DNA from: a virus
Reading direction: 5' to 3' (one strand)
IMG/VR virus record: IMGVR_UViG_3300021225_000468
Location: 62,001 to 126,000 of that record
DNA length: 64,000 nt
The translations under genes and the position numbers were made by a program. A model generated the notes under the pieces. It was not told the DNA's origin. It made no database searches and saw nothing but the letters and a program-made list of their open reading frames with translations. This document shows positions 17,618 to 26,864 of the stretch, piece by piece (the first letter of the stretch is position 1; each line of letters opens with the position of its first letter).

Positions 17618-18793
17618 TTATTTTATTTTTGTCATCAATTCTTTCATTCTTTTAAACTGTGGATTCTCATATGCTTTCGCTTCTGATAATACATTTTTAG
17701 AAGATGAGGATTTAGACGTTGAAGTGATTTTATCTACTACTGTTTCAGTCACTGGTTTTTTAGTGTCTAATTCAGATTTGATAGTGTTGTACAATGTTTT
17801 TGATTCATTCATTGTAGAAATTGAATCAAATCTCTTCAAAATATTCAATTTCTCTTGTTTAGTTGTTGAGTGTTCAGTAAAAAGACGAGTAGCGTATGCA
17901 AGATTTGCGTTGAATACTGCGACTTCATTAAGTTTATCTTTGAAAAGAACAAGTGCTTTTTTGTATTCTTCATTTTGTTTTTTCAACTTGTCAAACTCTT
18001 CATTGACAACTTTAGAACCAGAACCTGCTTTGAACATTTTTTTGTTCTTTAAACCTGCTCTGTCAGAACCACCTTTATCTCCATGAGGATTCCATTTAGT
18101 TCTTGCCGCTTCAGTTGCTTCAACTTTTTTCTCATCATCTTCTTCTTTAACCTCTTCATCAGACTCTTCATCTAACTCGATTTCATAGACAGTTTCTTCT
18201 TCATTTGACATATCATCTCCTTCAGTCATGTCTTTTTCAGTCATTTCTTCTTCGGACATTTCCATATCATCAGAATCTTCTAAATCATCAAGTTTGATAA
18301 TATATTCATCTCCTGATACATCGATTTGAAGATTATTACCATCCTTCTTTACTATGATACCATCATCAGGTTTCATTGCTTTAAATACTTTCAACACTTC
18401 TTCATCTGACGCATTTGTCATGTCTAAAGTGTCGGGTTCTTCCATAGAAGGAGTTTCATCATCCATAGAGGACATATCGTCATCCATAGAGGGAGTTTCA
18501 TCTTCGTCATCCATTTTTGATGAGTCATCCATAGATTCATCATCATCCATTTCACCATCTTCAGATGATTCGTCTTCAGTTTTTGATTCTTCATCACCTA
18601 CTGTATCTTCAGTTGGTACATCTTCTTCCGCTTCTTTTGATTCTTCTTCAGAATCCATATTCTCTTCTTCAAGCAAATTTTTCAGTTCCGTTTTCAATGT
18701 TGCAGAAAGTATACCTTTTGAATTTTGCTTCATCGCTTCTTCGAGATTTTCCATCTGAAGTAAAGCTTCTTCTAAAATAGATTTTTGAGCCAT
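17618..18793 (-). CDS. 22: Prohead scaffold/core protein (T4 gp22-like) with acidic insertion
   Basis: A 391-residue protein upstream of the capsid gene, the position of T4 gene 22. N- and C-terminal thirds are helical. The middle (about residues 45-220) is extremely Asp/Glu/Ser/Met-rich with repeated S-M-D-D/S-M-E-E units. Several L-E-E and L-x-E sites would let the prohead protease degrade it during maturation. T4 gp22 is 269 residues, so the acidic insertion is unusual. Confidence 0.8.
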   Translation of the reverse strand: MAQKSILEEALLQMENLEEAMKQNSKGILSATLKTELKNLLEEENMDSEEESKEAEEDVPTEDTVGDEESKTEDESSEDGEMDDDESMDDSSKMDDEDETPSMDDDMSSMDDETPSMEEPDTLDMTNASDEEVLKVFKAMKPDDGIIVKKDGNNLQIDVSGDEYIIKLDDLEDSDDMEMSEEEMTEKDMTEGDDMSNEEETVYEIELDEESDEEVKEEDDEKKVEATEAARTKWNPHGDKGGSDRAGLKNKKMFKAGSGSKVVNEEFDKLKKQNEEYKKALVLFKDKLNEVAVFNANLAYATRLFTEHSTTKQEKLNILKRFDSISTMNESKTLYNTIKSELDTKKPVTETVVDKITSTSKSSSSKNVLSEAKAYENPQFKRMKELMTKIK

Positions 18794-18812
18794 TTTTTTA
18801 ATTTTACTTTTA

Positions 18813-18820
18813 TATAAATA
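18813..18820 (-). promoter_or_regulatory. TATTTATA motif upstream of scaffold gene
   Basis: Read on the minus strand, TATTTATA ends 19 bases before the start of the gp22-like gene. It belongs to the recurring motif discussed as a candidate late signal. Confidence 0.35.
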
Positions 18821-18871
18821 TTATTGAATTAGAAAAAATTTCAGATACAATATAAAATAATTAATATTTTT

Positions 18872-19558
18872 TTATTTAGATAAAAAATTATTTAACTTAC
18901 CCATCAAGTTTTTCATTTTATCGACATCTACATCTTTCTCTTCGATAGATTCTTGATACTGTTCTCTATCTTTTAAATCTGAAAAAATGTAAGCACCTGG
19001 TGTAGAGGGTGATGAGACTAAATCAAAACATACAAGTTCAAAATCATCTTGTACCACGTTTTGACCTTTTATTTGTTTTAAGGAACCGACACCTCTTGAT
19101 GATATACCAAGGGTCGCACCATTCATAAGTAAATATGCAGCTTGGTCTCCTTTTGTAGAGACAATACCCATTTTTTGCCAACCAGGTGTTAAGTAAATTT
19201 TGATTTTACCCATCAAAATTTTACCATCCCACCAAGTTTCAAGAATTGAATGTGATACTCTATCTAAATCGATAAGAGACGATGTTGGGTGGTTTAATTC
19301 ATTGAGTGCCCCACCCTTCTTAATTATTGATTGATACTTATCAACTTCTCTTTTTAATATAACTTCAGGATATAATCTACCATTCTTGTTTGGTGTATCG
19401 TACTTTTGTAAAACAGCATAAAGAATCAAATCTTTACTAAAATCTAAGTCTTTCATTTCTTTGATGATAGTTTTATTATCATCATAAGAGATGTAACCAG
19501 CGTCATACTCAATCAAAAATCCACGTTGATTATAATCATTTGGACCTAATATCTTCAT
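18872..19558 (-). CDS. 21: Prohead maturation protease (T4 gp21-like)
   Basis: A 228-residue protease that cleaves capsid, scaffold and internal proteins, usually after (L/I)xE. Motifs of the gp21 group are present: the histidine motif ELNHPTS near residue 102 and the serine motif GATLGISSRGVGS near residue 147, followed by the DLVSSPSTPGA segment. Gene order matches T4 (21-22-23). Confidence 0.9.
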   Translation of the reverse strand: MKILGPNDYNQRGFLIEYDAGYISYDDNKTIIKEMKDLDFSKDLILYAVLQKYDTPNKNGRLYPEVILKREVDKYQSIIKKGGALNELNHPTSSLIDLDRVSHSILETWWDGKILMGKIKIYLTPGWQKMGIVSTKGDQAAYLLMNGATLGISSRGVGSLKQIKGQNVVQDDFELVCFDLVSSPSTPGAYIFSDLKDREQYQESIEEKDVDVDKMKNLMGKLNNFLSK

Positions 19559-19573
19559 TTATAGTTTTTATAC

Positions 19574-19581
19574 TATAAATA
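19574..19581 (-). promoter_or_regulatory. TATTTATA motif upstream of protease gene
   Basis: On the minus strand TATTTATA ends 15 bases before the start codon of the gp21-like gene. Confidence 0.35.
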
Positions 19582-19593
19582 CATCGATATTGA

Positions 19594-20019
19594 TTAATTT
19601 TTAGTTTTATTGAAATTGAATAAAGTTTTATCTTGCAGACATGTGTCTATAATATTTTTAATTATATTTTTAATTAATGATTTATATTCACTATCTTTGA
19701 TGTCGAATGGTTGATTTACAAATAATGTGATTTCTAAATTCATAAAAGATTTTTTAGATGATTTGATACCATTAATTTTGATATCTAAATCAACAATACT
19801 TTCTTTTTTAAAATTAGAATTATTTAGTTCGTAAATTAAATTTTTAATTTTTCTTCTCGATGATAAAACAATCAAATCATATTCAGTCTCATCATTCAAC
19901 GGTAATAACCATGAATTTAATTTAAGATAAACAGTTTTCAAATTTCTAAAATCTACCGTACCATATCCAATCTTTACATTCTTATAATTTCCTAATTCTA
20001 TAAATTTACCAGCCTTCAT
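19594..20019 (-). CDS. Hypothetical protein in head cluster (gp68 position)
   Basis: A 141-residue protein between the protease and bS21 genes. It has mixed alpha/beta character with no motif I recognise. In T4 the small prohead core proteins 67 and 68 lie between portal and protease genes, so a head-assembly role is possible by position only. Confidence 0.5.
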   Translation of the reverse strand: MKAGKFIELGNYKNVKIGYGTVDFRNLKTVYLKLNSWLLPLNDETEYDLIVLSSRRKIKNLIYELNNSNFKKESIVDLDIKINGIKSSKKSFMNLEITLFVNQPFDIKDSEYKSLIKNIIKNIIDTCLQDKTLFNFNKTKN

Positions 20020-20095
20020 TCAAAACATGTTAAAAAATATTAATGTTATTAATAAATTATAAACAAAATTTATTTTTTTTCAAAAAAAAAGTATA

Positions 20096-20103
20096 TATAT
20101 TTG
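20096..20103 (+). promoter_or_regulatory. Bacteroidetes-type -7 element for bS21
   Basis: TATATTTG matches TAnnTTTG and lies 16 bases before the bS21 start. No clear TTTG is seen at the -33 position (only T-rich sequence), so the promoter is incomplete or weak. Confidence 0.4.
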
Positions 20104-20119
20104 TAAAAAAGAATTAAAT

Positions 20120-20311
20120 ATGATTATAATCAATGTATCAGAAGAAAAAAATATCGAATCAGCATTAAAAACCTATAAGAATAGAGTACAAAAATCTAAA
20201 CAATTGTTGATTCTAAAAGATAAACAGACGTATATTAAACCGTCAGTTCAAAAAAGAGAAAAAATACAGAAAGCAAAATATAGTCAAAAAATAAAAAATG
20301 GTCTTGATTAA
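20120..20311 (+). CDS. rpsU: Ribosomal protein bS21
   Basis: A 63-residue bS21 homologue. It has the N-terminal strand MIIINVSEEKNIESALKTYK and then the basic segment TYIKPSVQKREKIQKAKYSQ. The 'KPSxxKRxxxQKAxYxQ' pattern is the form found in Bacteroidetes. bS21 sits on the 30S platform near the 3' end of 16S rRNA and affects initiation. A phage copy could replace the host subunit protein and bias translation. It lies alone on the plus strand inside the minus-strand head cluster. Confidence 0.9.
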   Translation: MIIINVSEEKNIESALKTYKNRVQKSKQLLILKDKQTYIKPSVQKREKIQKAKYSQKIKNGLD

Positions 20312-20326
20312 TCAAGACCATTTTTT
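20295..20326. terminator. Bidirectional terminator overlapping two convergent stop regions
   Basis: A perfect 16-bp palindrome (half-site AAAAATGGTCTTGATT) with T-runs on both strands. It encodes the last residues N-G-L-D and stop of both convergent genes. Confidence 0.9.
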
Positions 20327-21054
20327 AATTGTGTTAATTTGTAATAATTGTATTTAGTTGGTGAACTATTAATTACTTGTTCTTTTGTGTTATTTAGTTT
20401 ATCAGTTAATTCGGAATCTTTAGATTCATTTAAAAGACTATCTAATTTATTTAATAATTCATTTTTTATTGAGTCAATTTCATTTATAATTTGTTCATTG
20501 TTTAATGATGCTATTTTTTTAAATTCTTGTTTTTCTTCTTCGGACATTAATTTTTGAAAATTACTGTTAAAATTGTTTGTTAAAACCGCGGATAATAATT
20601 TAGTATTTTCTGTAAAAATATTTGATGGTTCTTCTTCTAATTCTTTCTCTTTTTTAGTTTTAATATATTGAATTAGTTTGTTTTTGGCGATAACCTTTTT
20701 TTCTAAATTTAACAAAGTAGTATTTTCTGATAATATATCTATACATTCATAAATTTCATTGTTTTGAACATTTACGTCTGATAACTTTTCACTCATAGTT
20801 TCTAACATGGGTTTTACTTTCTTAATCTTTTCAATTAAAAAAGGTTCCATATTTTCTACATATAATTTTGCGGTGGCATCATCATTTAATTGTATATTTT
20901 CTATATTTTCATAGAATAAATATAATTCTTTAAAATCATCATTACTTTTTATTTCCTTCAATAGGTTTTTTAGTTCGCTTTTATTTTCATTTTCATATAA
21001 ATTAACTAATTTATTTATGATAGATGATTTTAATTGTCCAAATGTTTTTTTCAT
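20308..21054 (-). CDS. Hypothetical helical protein, prohead core candidate
   Basis: A 248-residue, Glu/Lys/Asn-rich, almost wholly helical protein directly downstream of the portal gene. This is the position of T4 gene 67, a prohead core protein. Several L-x-E tripeptides could be protease sites. Sequence similarity to gp67 cannot be judged by eye. Its last residues overlap the palindromic terminator shared with bS21. Confidence 0.55.
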   Translation of the reverse strand: MKKTFGQLKSSIINKLVNLYENENKSELKNLLKEIKSNDDFKELYLFYENIENIQLNDDATAKLYVENMEPFLIEKIKKVKPMLETMSEKLSDVNVQNNEIYECIDILSENTTLLNLEKKVIAKNKLIQYIKTKKEKELEEEPSNIFTENTKLLSAVLTNNFNSNFQKLMSEEEKQEFKKIASLNNEQIINEIDSIKNELLNKLDSLLNESKDSELTDKLNNTKEQVINSSPTKYNYYKLTQLKNGLD

Positions 21055-21056
21055 TT

Positions 21057-22898
21057 TTAATCGTTTAGTATATCTTTTATTTTCTTTTCCATTTCATAAA
21101 TATTTTGTTGAGCCTTTTTTATATCAAATAAATCGTCTAATTTTAGATTTTCTTCATTTACTCCCAAAAAAATACGTTTTTTTGACTCACTCAATGGTGG
21201 TTCACCACCCGCAGGTGCTGAAGGTTCTGACATAGGTGCAGGTGCTCCACCACCAAGTGCACCCATATCACCACCAGATTCTCCACCTTCACCTGATGTT
21301 GCTGCTTGTTCTTGTTTCTTCCTTTCTTCCTCAGGAATACCATACTTTGAATCTACCTCATCGAATATCCTTGTTCTTTTAATTATATTCTGTGTATTAG
21401 TCAATTCAACACCAATCGCTCTTTCAAGTCTTTGTTGTTGTAAATCAAGAACGACTTCGCTATCACTCATTCCAAGGATATTTTTCTTTGCCCAAGTGTG
21501 TGATACAGGTAAAATACCTAATTGAGATTGGTCAGAAGTTGCGTCTTTATATAATGTGATTTTTTCTTTCCACTGTTCTATTCTTAATAGGTCAGATTGT
21601 GCAGATGGATTTGTTAGAGATAATGAAAAATTATTTAATTCATCTTCTAATCCTAACAAGTATAAATGAACTAACGCAATTTTGTTTAATTCTTGAATTA
21701 ATGACTTTTGAATTCTATTGATAGTTCTTGCAAAACGAATATCCATCAATGCTAATTGTTTACCTTCTCCAACAACGTCCTCAAATCCAAGAAACGCTTT
21801 AGGTATCCTTAATGCTGCTAACATTTTCTTCTGAATATATTCAATATCTGCAATCTCACCTAAATTTTGTGCACCTGGTAGTGTCTCAATAGGGTTAGTT
21901 TGTGCAGGGTCTCTTACAGCAATGAAATAATCTTGGTCTACCGCCATTTGATTATATCTCATATCAACTTGACCATTCTTTGGGTCTTGTATTTGGTCTC
22001 TTTTAAATTTGTTTGCAACACGTTGTACATACGCCTCAACATCTTTATCATCCATGTTACCTACAAATATTTTGAACACTCTTCTTTCAGGTGCTCTTGA
22101 TGTTCTATATATCAACATAGCATCTTCAGCGAGAAGAAGTTGTTTCCATATTCTTCTAATTTTATCTAACATAGATGTACCGTATGGTAACTTTCTATCA
22201 TCACCTAATAATCTAAAATGAGCAATTTCCCATGACTGAAATTCCATTTCCTTATTACTCCATTTGAATCGAAGTTCACGACTTGGAATATGAAATTCTT
22301 TTTGATTGACAGTTGCAGATGGTGTTCCTTCCCATCTTTCTATTTCAATGTTTGGTAACTGTTGACACCCAATAATACCTTCTTTTGGGTCAATTTTTAA
22401 ATACACAAAATCATCACCATACTTACACAATCCTCTTGTCCACATCTGAAGATTAGTGTTTATATCTAATCTATTTACAAATAAATCGTGTAATATATTT
22501 TTTACTCTATCAGATTCAGAAAATATAGTTAAGATTTGACCTTGTTCTGAAAGAGTTGTAGATTCTTCCGCATATATGTCTAATGCAGCAGATATTTCAG
22601 GAGTAAACTCCATACTTTCATAATCATAATATGCTGCTAACCTATTTGGTTCATAATAAACCGACTGATTATATAGTGATTGGTCAAGTTTTACCCATTT
22701 GTCTGATAGATATTGTGATTGTTGAGACTGAAGTAACGCTTTTTCATATTCTTCTTTACTACTTGTCTTTAATAATTCGTCTTTTGAAAAGTTAAACTTT
22801 GGGGTATTGTCTTGTTTTATGTCTTCAGGTTTCGTTTCACCAGGAAAACCAAAAACTTTAGTTAATTTTTGAAATATTGTTAAATTCTTTTCTGCCAT
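21057..22898 (-). CDS. 20: Portal protein (T4 gp20-like)
   Basis: A 613-residue portal that forms the dodecameric vertex through which DNA is packaged. Recognisable gp20 features include DPEISAALD-type 'FTPEISAALDIYAEES' near residue 95, 'LCKYGDDFVYL' near 160, 'YGTSMLDKIRRIWKQL' near 237 with the EDAMLIYRTSRAPERRVF stretch, and AALRIPKAFLGFED. The C-terminal ~70 residues are Gly/Ala/Pro-rich and variable. The stop is two bases from the next gene. Confidence 0.95.
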   Translation of the reverse strand: MAEKNLTIFQKLTKVFGFPGETKPEDIKQDNTPKFNFSKDELLKTSSKEEYEKALLQSQQSQYLSDKWVKLDQSLYNQSVYYEPNRLAAYYDYESMEFTPEISAALDIYAEESTTLSEQGQILTIFSESDRVKNILHDLFVNRLDINTNLQMWTRGLCKYGDDFVYLKIDPKEGIIGCQQLPNIEIERWEGTPSATVNQKEFHIPSRELRFKWSNKEMEFQSWEIAHFRLLGDDRKLPYGTSMLDKIRRIWKQLLLAEDAMLIYRTSRAPERRVFKIFVGNMDDKDVEAYVQRVANKFKRDQIQDPKNGQVDMRYNQMAVDQDYFIAVRDPAQTNPIETLPGAQNLGEIADIEYIQKKMLAALRIPKAFLGFEDVVGEGKQLALMDIRFARTINRIQKSLIQELNKIALVHLYLLGLEDELNNFSLSLTNPSAQSDLLRIEQWKEKITLYKDATSDQSQLGILPVSHTWAKKNILGMSDSEVVLDLQQQRLERAIGVELTNTQNIIKRTRIFDEVDSKYGIPEEERKKQEQAATSGEGGESGGDMGALGGGAPAPMSEPSAPAGGEPPLSESKKRIFLGVNEENLKLDDLFDIKKAQQNIYEMEKKIKDILND

Positions 22899-22951
22899 AT
22901 TAAATAAATATTAATATAAATAATACCATAAATTTATTTATGTTTAAATGT

Positions 22952-24730
22952 TTATCTTGGTTTCCCAAATAACCATGAATATTCTTTATAAACTTCTTTA
23001 GGATGATTTAGTGGGTTGTTTTTATGAAACACATTAGTACCATTAGTATGCATGGATGCAATTTGGTCTAATGTCTGTCCATATGAATAATACGACTTAT
23101 TTACTTCATATGTTCTTTCAGATAATGTCCAAGATTCGATAATTGATTTATTTAAATTCTCGGCTCTTTCTAATTGACTAAAAGAAATATCACCAACATA
23201 TAAGGCAATTGAAATACTCATAATGGAATCATCATGAGCTCCTTTCATATGGTCAGGTCTGCCATTGATGTACACAAAAGTGTTCAATTCATTTAATAAT
23301 CTATTAGAACGAATTGCAAATCCTTTTCTTACTTGTTCCTCAAACGCAGCAATTATTTGTGTTCTTTTATTATTAAAATTTATCCCTGGAATTTTATCTA
23401 ACGCATTTTTCTTATACTCCCAAATGTTTTGAACGTTGATACCATCGATATATAAATTTTTATATCCCATTTCAACCAACTTTCTTGATGTTGCAACACC
23501 CATACCACCTGTAATATCTATCGCAATAAACGCATTACCGTATAGTACACCCCATTTGTATGCTATTGATGCTAAGTCATCAGGAGGTATTTTACCTACA
23601 TATTCAACCACTTGTTCCCTTTCATCAAAATCTATTATATTCATTGATGAAAAATCTTCACTATCTCCTCTACTAACATCTAAACCCATAACATAACGAT
23701 GACCATTTATAGGTTCTTTCCATTGCCATAAAGTACCCTGCATAAATTTTTCTATCGGTACTCTAATTAGGTTTTTAGCAATGTTTTCTTGTATGTCATT
23801 TGGAATAACACCATCACCTGAACCTAAGAAATCACATTCAAGTTCTTGTGCAATCTTACGTCTATCATATTTGAATTTTTTCGACATAGATTCAAACCAT
23901 GATGAAAATGGTTTATATCCCTGTTCTTCATATTCTTTATATTTGTTAATGTCAAAATCATAAAGAACTACTTCATCATCATTATATTGTTCTCTGTTTA
24001 ACATATAATGTACAATATCTTGACATTTTACCCACCTCAAATCTTTTGTGTATCTTGGGTCTTTAAACCATCTTAAATCGGTAATATGAAAGTCATTTAA
24101 CTTACGTATCGCTTGGTCATAAACACCATAATAAATTGGGTCATAACCATTAGGTGTTGATATTAATATAATTTTACCACCTGTTGACAAAGATGCCATA
24201 GATGCAGCCCAAAAATCTTCACCTGCTTCGATATATGCAGCTTCATCAAATACAAGTATTGTTGGTGTATAACCACGTAGGGCATCCGCAGATGTTGCAA
24301 CTGCTTTTACTTCACAACCATTATTTAATTTAAATCTACTTTCTGAGTTTTTATCAGGTGAAAATCCTACATTAATCCATTCTGGCCATTGGTCTAAAAA
24401 ATTCCTGATTTTATTTGCCATTTCTATTGCGGTATCTCTTTTATTCGCAATAATCAAAACTCTTTCAGGATTTTCTCTTTTTGCTGTTTGTAATTTTTTC
24501 GAAATCCAAGCAGCAGTCACAGTTGTAACACCTGCCTGTCTATATTTACGGGTAATATTTTCATTATATATCTCGTAGTCTTTTATTAACTGAACTTGGT
24601 CAGGAAATAATTCTAATGGGACATATCTTTTTTGTGTGTTATCATATGTTTGTAAATAAGTTCTTAGTGCATATGGTGCATCTTTAATTATTTTAGCGTA
24701 TTCTTTTAATTGTTCTATTTTTCCACTCAT
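22952..24730 (-). CDS. 17: Terminase large subunit (T4 gp17-like)
   Basis: A 592-residue packaging motor ATPase/nuclease, taken from the ATG at 24730 (a 16-residue longer version is open). The ATPase domain has Walker A as RQAGVTT, the degenerate form of the T4 family. Walker B is ILVFDEAAYIE and the coupling motif is ISTPNG. The nuclease domain has GLDVSRGDSEDFS, AIDITGG and HDDSIMS, carrying the metal-binding Asp residues. Confidence 0.95.
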   Translation of the reverse strand: MSGKIEQLKEYAKIIKDAPYALRTYLQTYDNTQKRYVPLELFPDQVQLIKDYEIYNENITRKYRQAGVTTVTAAWISKKLQTAKRENPERVLIIANKRDTAIEMANKIRNFLDQWPEWINVGFSPDKNSESRFKLNNGCEVKAVATSADALRGYTPTILVFDEAAYIEAGEDFWAASMASLSTGGKIILISTPNGYDPIYYGVYDQAIRKLNDFHITDLRWFKDPRYTKDLRWVKCQDIVHYMLNREQYNDDEVVLYDFDINKYKEYEEQGYKPFSSWFESMSKKFKYDRRKIAQELECDFLGSGDGVIPNDIQENIAKNLIRVPIEKFMQGTLWQWKEPINGHRYVMGLDVSRGDSEDFSSMNIIDFDEREQVVEYVGKIPPDDLASIAYKWGVLYGNAFIAIDITGGMGVATSRKLVEMGYKNLYIDGINVQNIWEYKKNALDKIPGINFNNKRTQIIAAFEEQVRKGFAIRSNRLLNELNTFVYINGRPDHMKGAHDDSIMSISIALYVGDISFSQLERAENLNKSIIESWTLSERTYEVNKSYYSYGQTLDQIASMHTNGTNVFHKNNPLNHPKEVYKEYSWLFGKPR

Positions 24731-24757
24731 AACAAATCTATATTCATAAATACAAAA

Positions 24758-24781
24758 AAAGTGGTCAAATTTGACCACTTT
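24758..24781 (-). terminator. Rho-independent terminator
   Basis: A perfect 12-bp palindrome (half-site AAAGTGGTCAAA) lies between the 24.8-kb gene and the terminase gene, ending the upstream leftward transcript. The terminase gene then needs its own promoter; a TATTTATG motif lies between. Confidence 0.85.
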
Positions 24782-24808
24782 AATTTTTATTGATTTTTTA
24801 TTTCAAAT

Positions 24809-25447
24809 TTATTTACTTAATTTAGTTTTAATTAAACTTAAAATTTCACCTTTTGAGGTAAATGGATGGTATTCCGATTCTACAATATTGTTTAACCATT
24901 CTTTTACTTCAGTACTTTCATTTTTTTGTGAATCGTCTTTTTTAGATTCTCTTTTAATATTTTTCCACATTGCTGCTCCCGCGACCGCTTTTGGATTATC
25001 GGCTCCCGATTCTTTCGCTTTTTTCTCTATTTCTTTAAATCCTTTACCTTTTTTTCCAATATCCTTACCTGATTTCGCTGATTTTACAACTTCACTTTTC
25101 TTTTCTTTTGATAATCCTGTAGATGGTTTTTCTTCACTAACTTCTTTTTTCTTTTGACCTTTAAGAATTTTAAAATCTTGTGCGTCAATTTTACCGTTAT
25201 GATTTTTATCTAATTTTTTTTGATTACCTTTTAATTCTTCTTTCATTTCTTCTTCATAGGTAACAAAATTTTGTTTAGTCTTCTTGGCTTGGTCTATTGC
25301 CACTTTATTATCCTTAGAAACATTTAAAACTTGTTCTCCTAACATTCTTTTTGATAATGCAAATATTTGTTCGTCACTAAAATTGACTAATGTTTTTTCA
25401 GATAAACCTTCCTGAATTAACATTTTTATCATATCTAATCTTTTCAT
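24809..25447 (-). CDS. Lys/Glu-rich protein with an EF-hand-like loop
   Basis: A 212-residue protein. Around residue 80 there is DKNHNGKIDAQDFKIL, a good single EF-hand calcium-binding loop (D, N, N, K, D, D at the coordinating positions). The C-terminal part has SGADNPKAVAGAAMWKN, a motif also seen in other phage and bacterial small proteins. The N-terminus is MKRLDMIKMLIQEGLSE, amphipathic with a possible I-Q-E cleavage site. It may be an internal virion protein. Confidence 0.55.
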   Translation of the reverse strand: MKRLDMIKMLIQEGLSEKTLVNFSDEQIFALSKRMLGEQVLNVSKDNKVAIDQAKKTKQNFVTYEEEMKEELKGNQKKLDKNHNGKIDAQDFKILKGQKKKEVSEEKPSTGLSKEKKSEVVKSAKSGKDIGKKGKGFKEIEKKAKESGADNPKAVAGAAMWKNIKRESKKDDSQKNESTEVKEWLNNIVESEYHPFTSKGEILSLIKTKLSK

Positions 25448-25845
25448 ATGTTCTTAAATTTAATTTCTTGATTTAATAAAAAATATTTTCTCTGTTTCAG
25501 TTTTTTTGAAACAGAATCAATTGTTTCACCAAACCTGAAATAAAGACGCTCATTCTCGGATTCATTGTTGTATTTTTCCCAACCTAAAGATATGATTCCA
25601 TCAACGGCATCTATTATACCGAAGTAATCTGAATTTTGTATTAATTCTAAATCTAAATCACTATCTTTTAACAAACCGACCATGTCTATAAATTCTATGT
25701 CAGGAGATTTGGAATTAATAGAAGAAGACGCAGGTATTGTAAACCATTCATCATTACTTAATTCTTCAGATTCACTAAAAATGAATTCGTATTGTTTTTG
25801 TCCTTTAAAATCAACACCAATTTCATTTATATAAATGAGTTTCAC
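25444..25845 (-). CDS. Conserved hypothetical phage protein
   Basis: A 133-residue acidic protein beginning KLIYINEIGVDFKGQKQYEF. It has alternating strands and acidic loops, and a C-terminal region around LYFRFGETIDSVSKKLK. It overlaps the next gene by 4 bases. Genes of this type occur in the head/tail regions of T4-like phages, but the function is not known. Confidence 0.55.
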   Translation of the reverse strand: MKLIYINEIGVDFKGQKQYEFIFSESEELSNDEWFTIPASSSINSKSPDIEFIDMVGLLKDSDLDLELIQNSDYFGIIDAVDGIISLGWEKYNNESENERLYFRFGETIDSVSKKLKQRKYFLLNQEIKFKNI

Positions 25846-25853
25846 TTTGAATA

Positions 25854-26864
25854 TTAGATTTTATCAAAATATTTATTCAAAATATCACTAACACTTTTAT
25901 TTACACTACTTTTTATTTCGTCTAAATCTAATTCGACTATTTCGTCATTATCTTCACCTAACTCACTAATATCCCAAGATTCAAAATCTTCTAAGGCTTT
26001 CATACCCTTATCATATTCAGACATTTCTTGAGATTTTTCTGTATCCATTTCAGGTTCTGGTGTTTCATCACCCATATCAGGTTCAGGAGTTTCATCAGAC
26101 ATTTCAGGTTCTTTACCCATATCTGACTCTTCATCACGTTCAAATTTCTTACCGATTTCTTCTAAATCTTCAAATTCTAATTTATCTAAATCAACGGCAG
26201 AAATAATCATGTTAAGAACATATTTTATATCATCACTTTCTAATCTTTCTTTTTGGTCTCTCAATTCCTGTCCGAGTTTACCTGCAAATTTTTGAATTTC
26301 CGCCATGTAATCTGAACGTTTTTGTGATGAATCGTCACCACCCATATCAGGAGTATCACCCATGTCAGGTGTGTCCATTCCTTCAGGAGATGGTGTATCA
26401 CCTGTTTCAGGTGACATCTCACCACCCATATCAGATGGTGGAGGTGGTGGTATAGATTCTCCTGATGGTTCTGCATCCATGGGAGGAGGAGGTGGTGTTT
26501 CAACTTCATTTTGTTTTGACTTCTGTTTCAAAACATATTTTGTTGCTTCTTGGATTTCTTCTTGACCTTTCAACAATTCTAATCTTTTCAATGCTTCAGC
26601 ATATGAAGAAAATTTATTCTTATTTTTCATGAATAATCCACCGATATAATCTAAAGACGATTCATTTAATCCTCTTTTAACATAATATCCGTCTTTTTCT
26701 TTGACAATACCATAAATGCCACCTGCTTTAGATTCTTTCACTAATTCAGGTTTAGTTTCCTTGTTACTTATGTTTTTTGAATTGTAATATGTTAATTCGA
26801 GAATTCTTTTTAATTTCTCGTCACTACTCAATTTTTCACTTCCAAGTGGTTTAATATCTGCCAT
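25854..26864 (-). CDS. Acidic, proline-rich virion or scaffold protein
   Basis: A 336-residue protein with a modular build. It has a helical N-terminal domain (about 1-115), then a disordered linker with two poly-Pro runs and M-G-D/T-P-D-M-G repeats (about 120-180). A helical segment (about 185-240) follows, then a second acidic repeat region (P-E-P-D-M-G-D-E-T) and a helical C-terminus. Composition resembles the scaffold gene at 17.6 kb. Its role is unknown. Confidence 0.55.
   Translation of the reverse strand: MADIKPLGSEKLSSDEKLKRILELTYYNSKNISNKETKPELVKESKAGGIYGIVKEKDGYYVKRGLNESSLDYIGGLFMKNKNKFSSYAEALKRLELLKGQEEIQEATKYVLKQKSKQNEVETPPPPPMDAEPSGESIPPPPPSDMGGEMSPETGDTPSPEGMDTPDMGDTPDMGGDDSSQKRSDYMAEIQKFAGKLGQELRDQKERLESDDIKYVLNMIISAVDLDKLEFEDLEEIGKKFERDEESDMGKEPEMSDETPEPDMGDETPEPEMDTEKSQEMSEYDKGMKALEDFESWDISELGEDNDEIVELDLDEIKSSVNKSVSDILNKYFDKI

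Noticed and set aside
18354-18780. Plus-strand Ser-rich and Leu-rich ORFs opposite the scaffold gene
   Set aside because: Antisense shadows of the Asp/Glu-rich repeat coding sequence of the gp22-like gene.
26261-26565. ORFs opposite and out of frame with the Pro-rich gene, including a Gly/Ser-rich one
   Set aside because: Shadows of low-complexity coding sequence; no start context or neighbours to support them.
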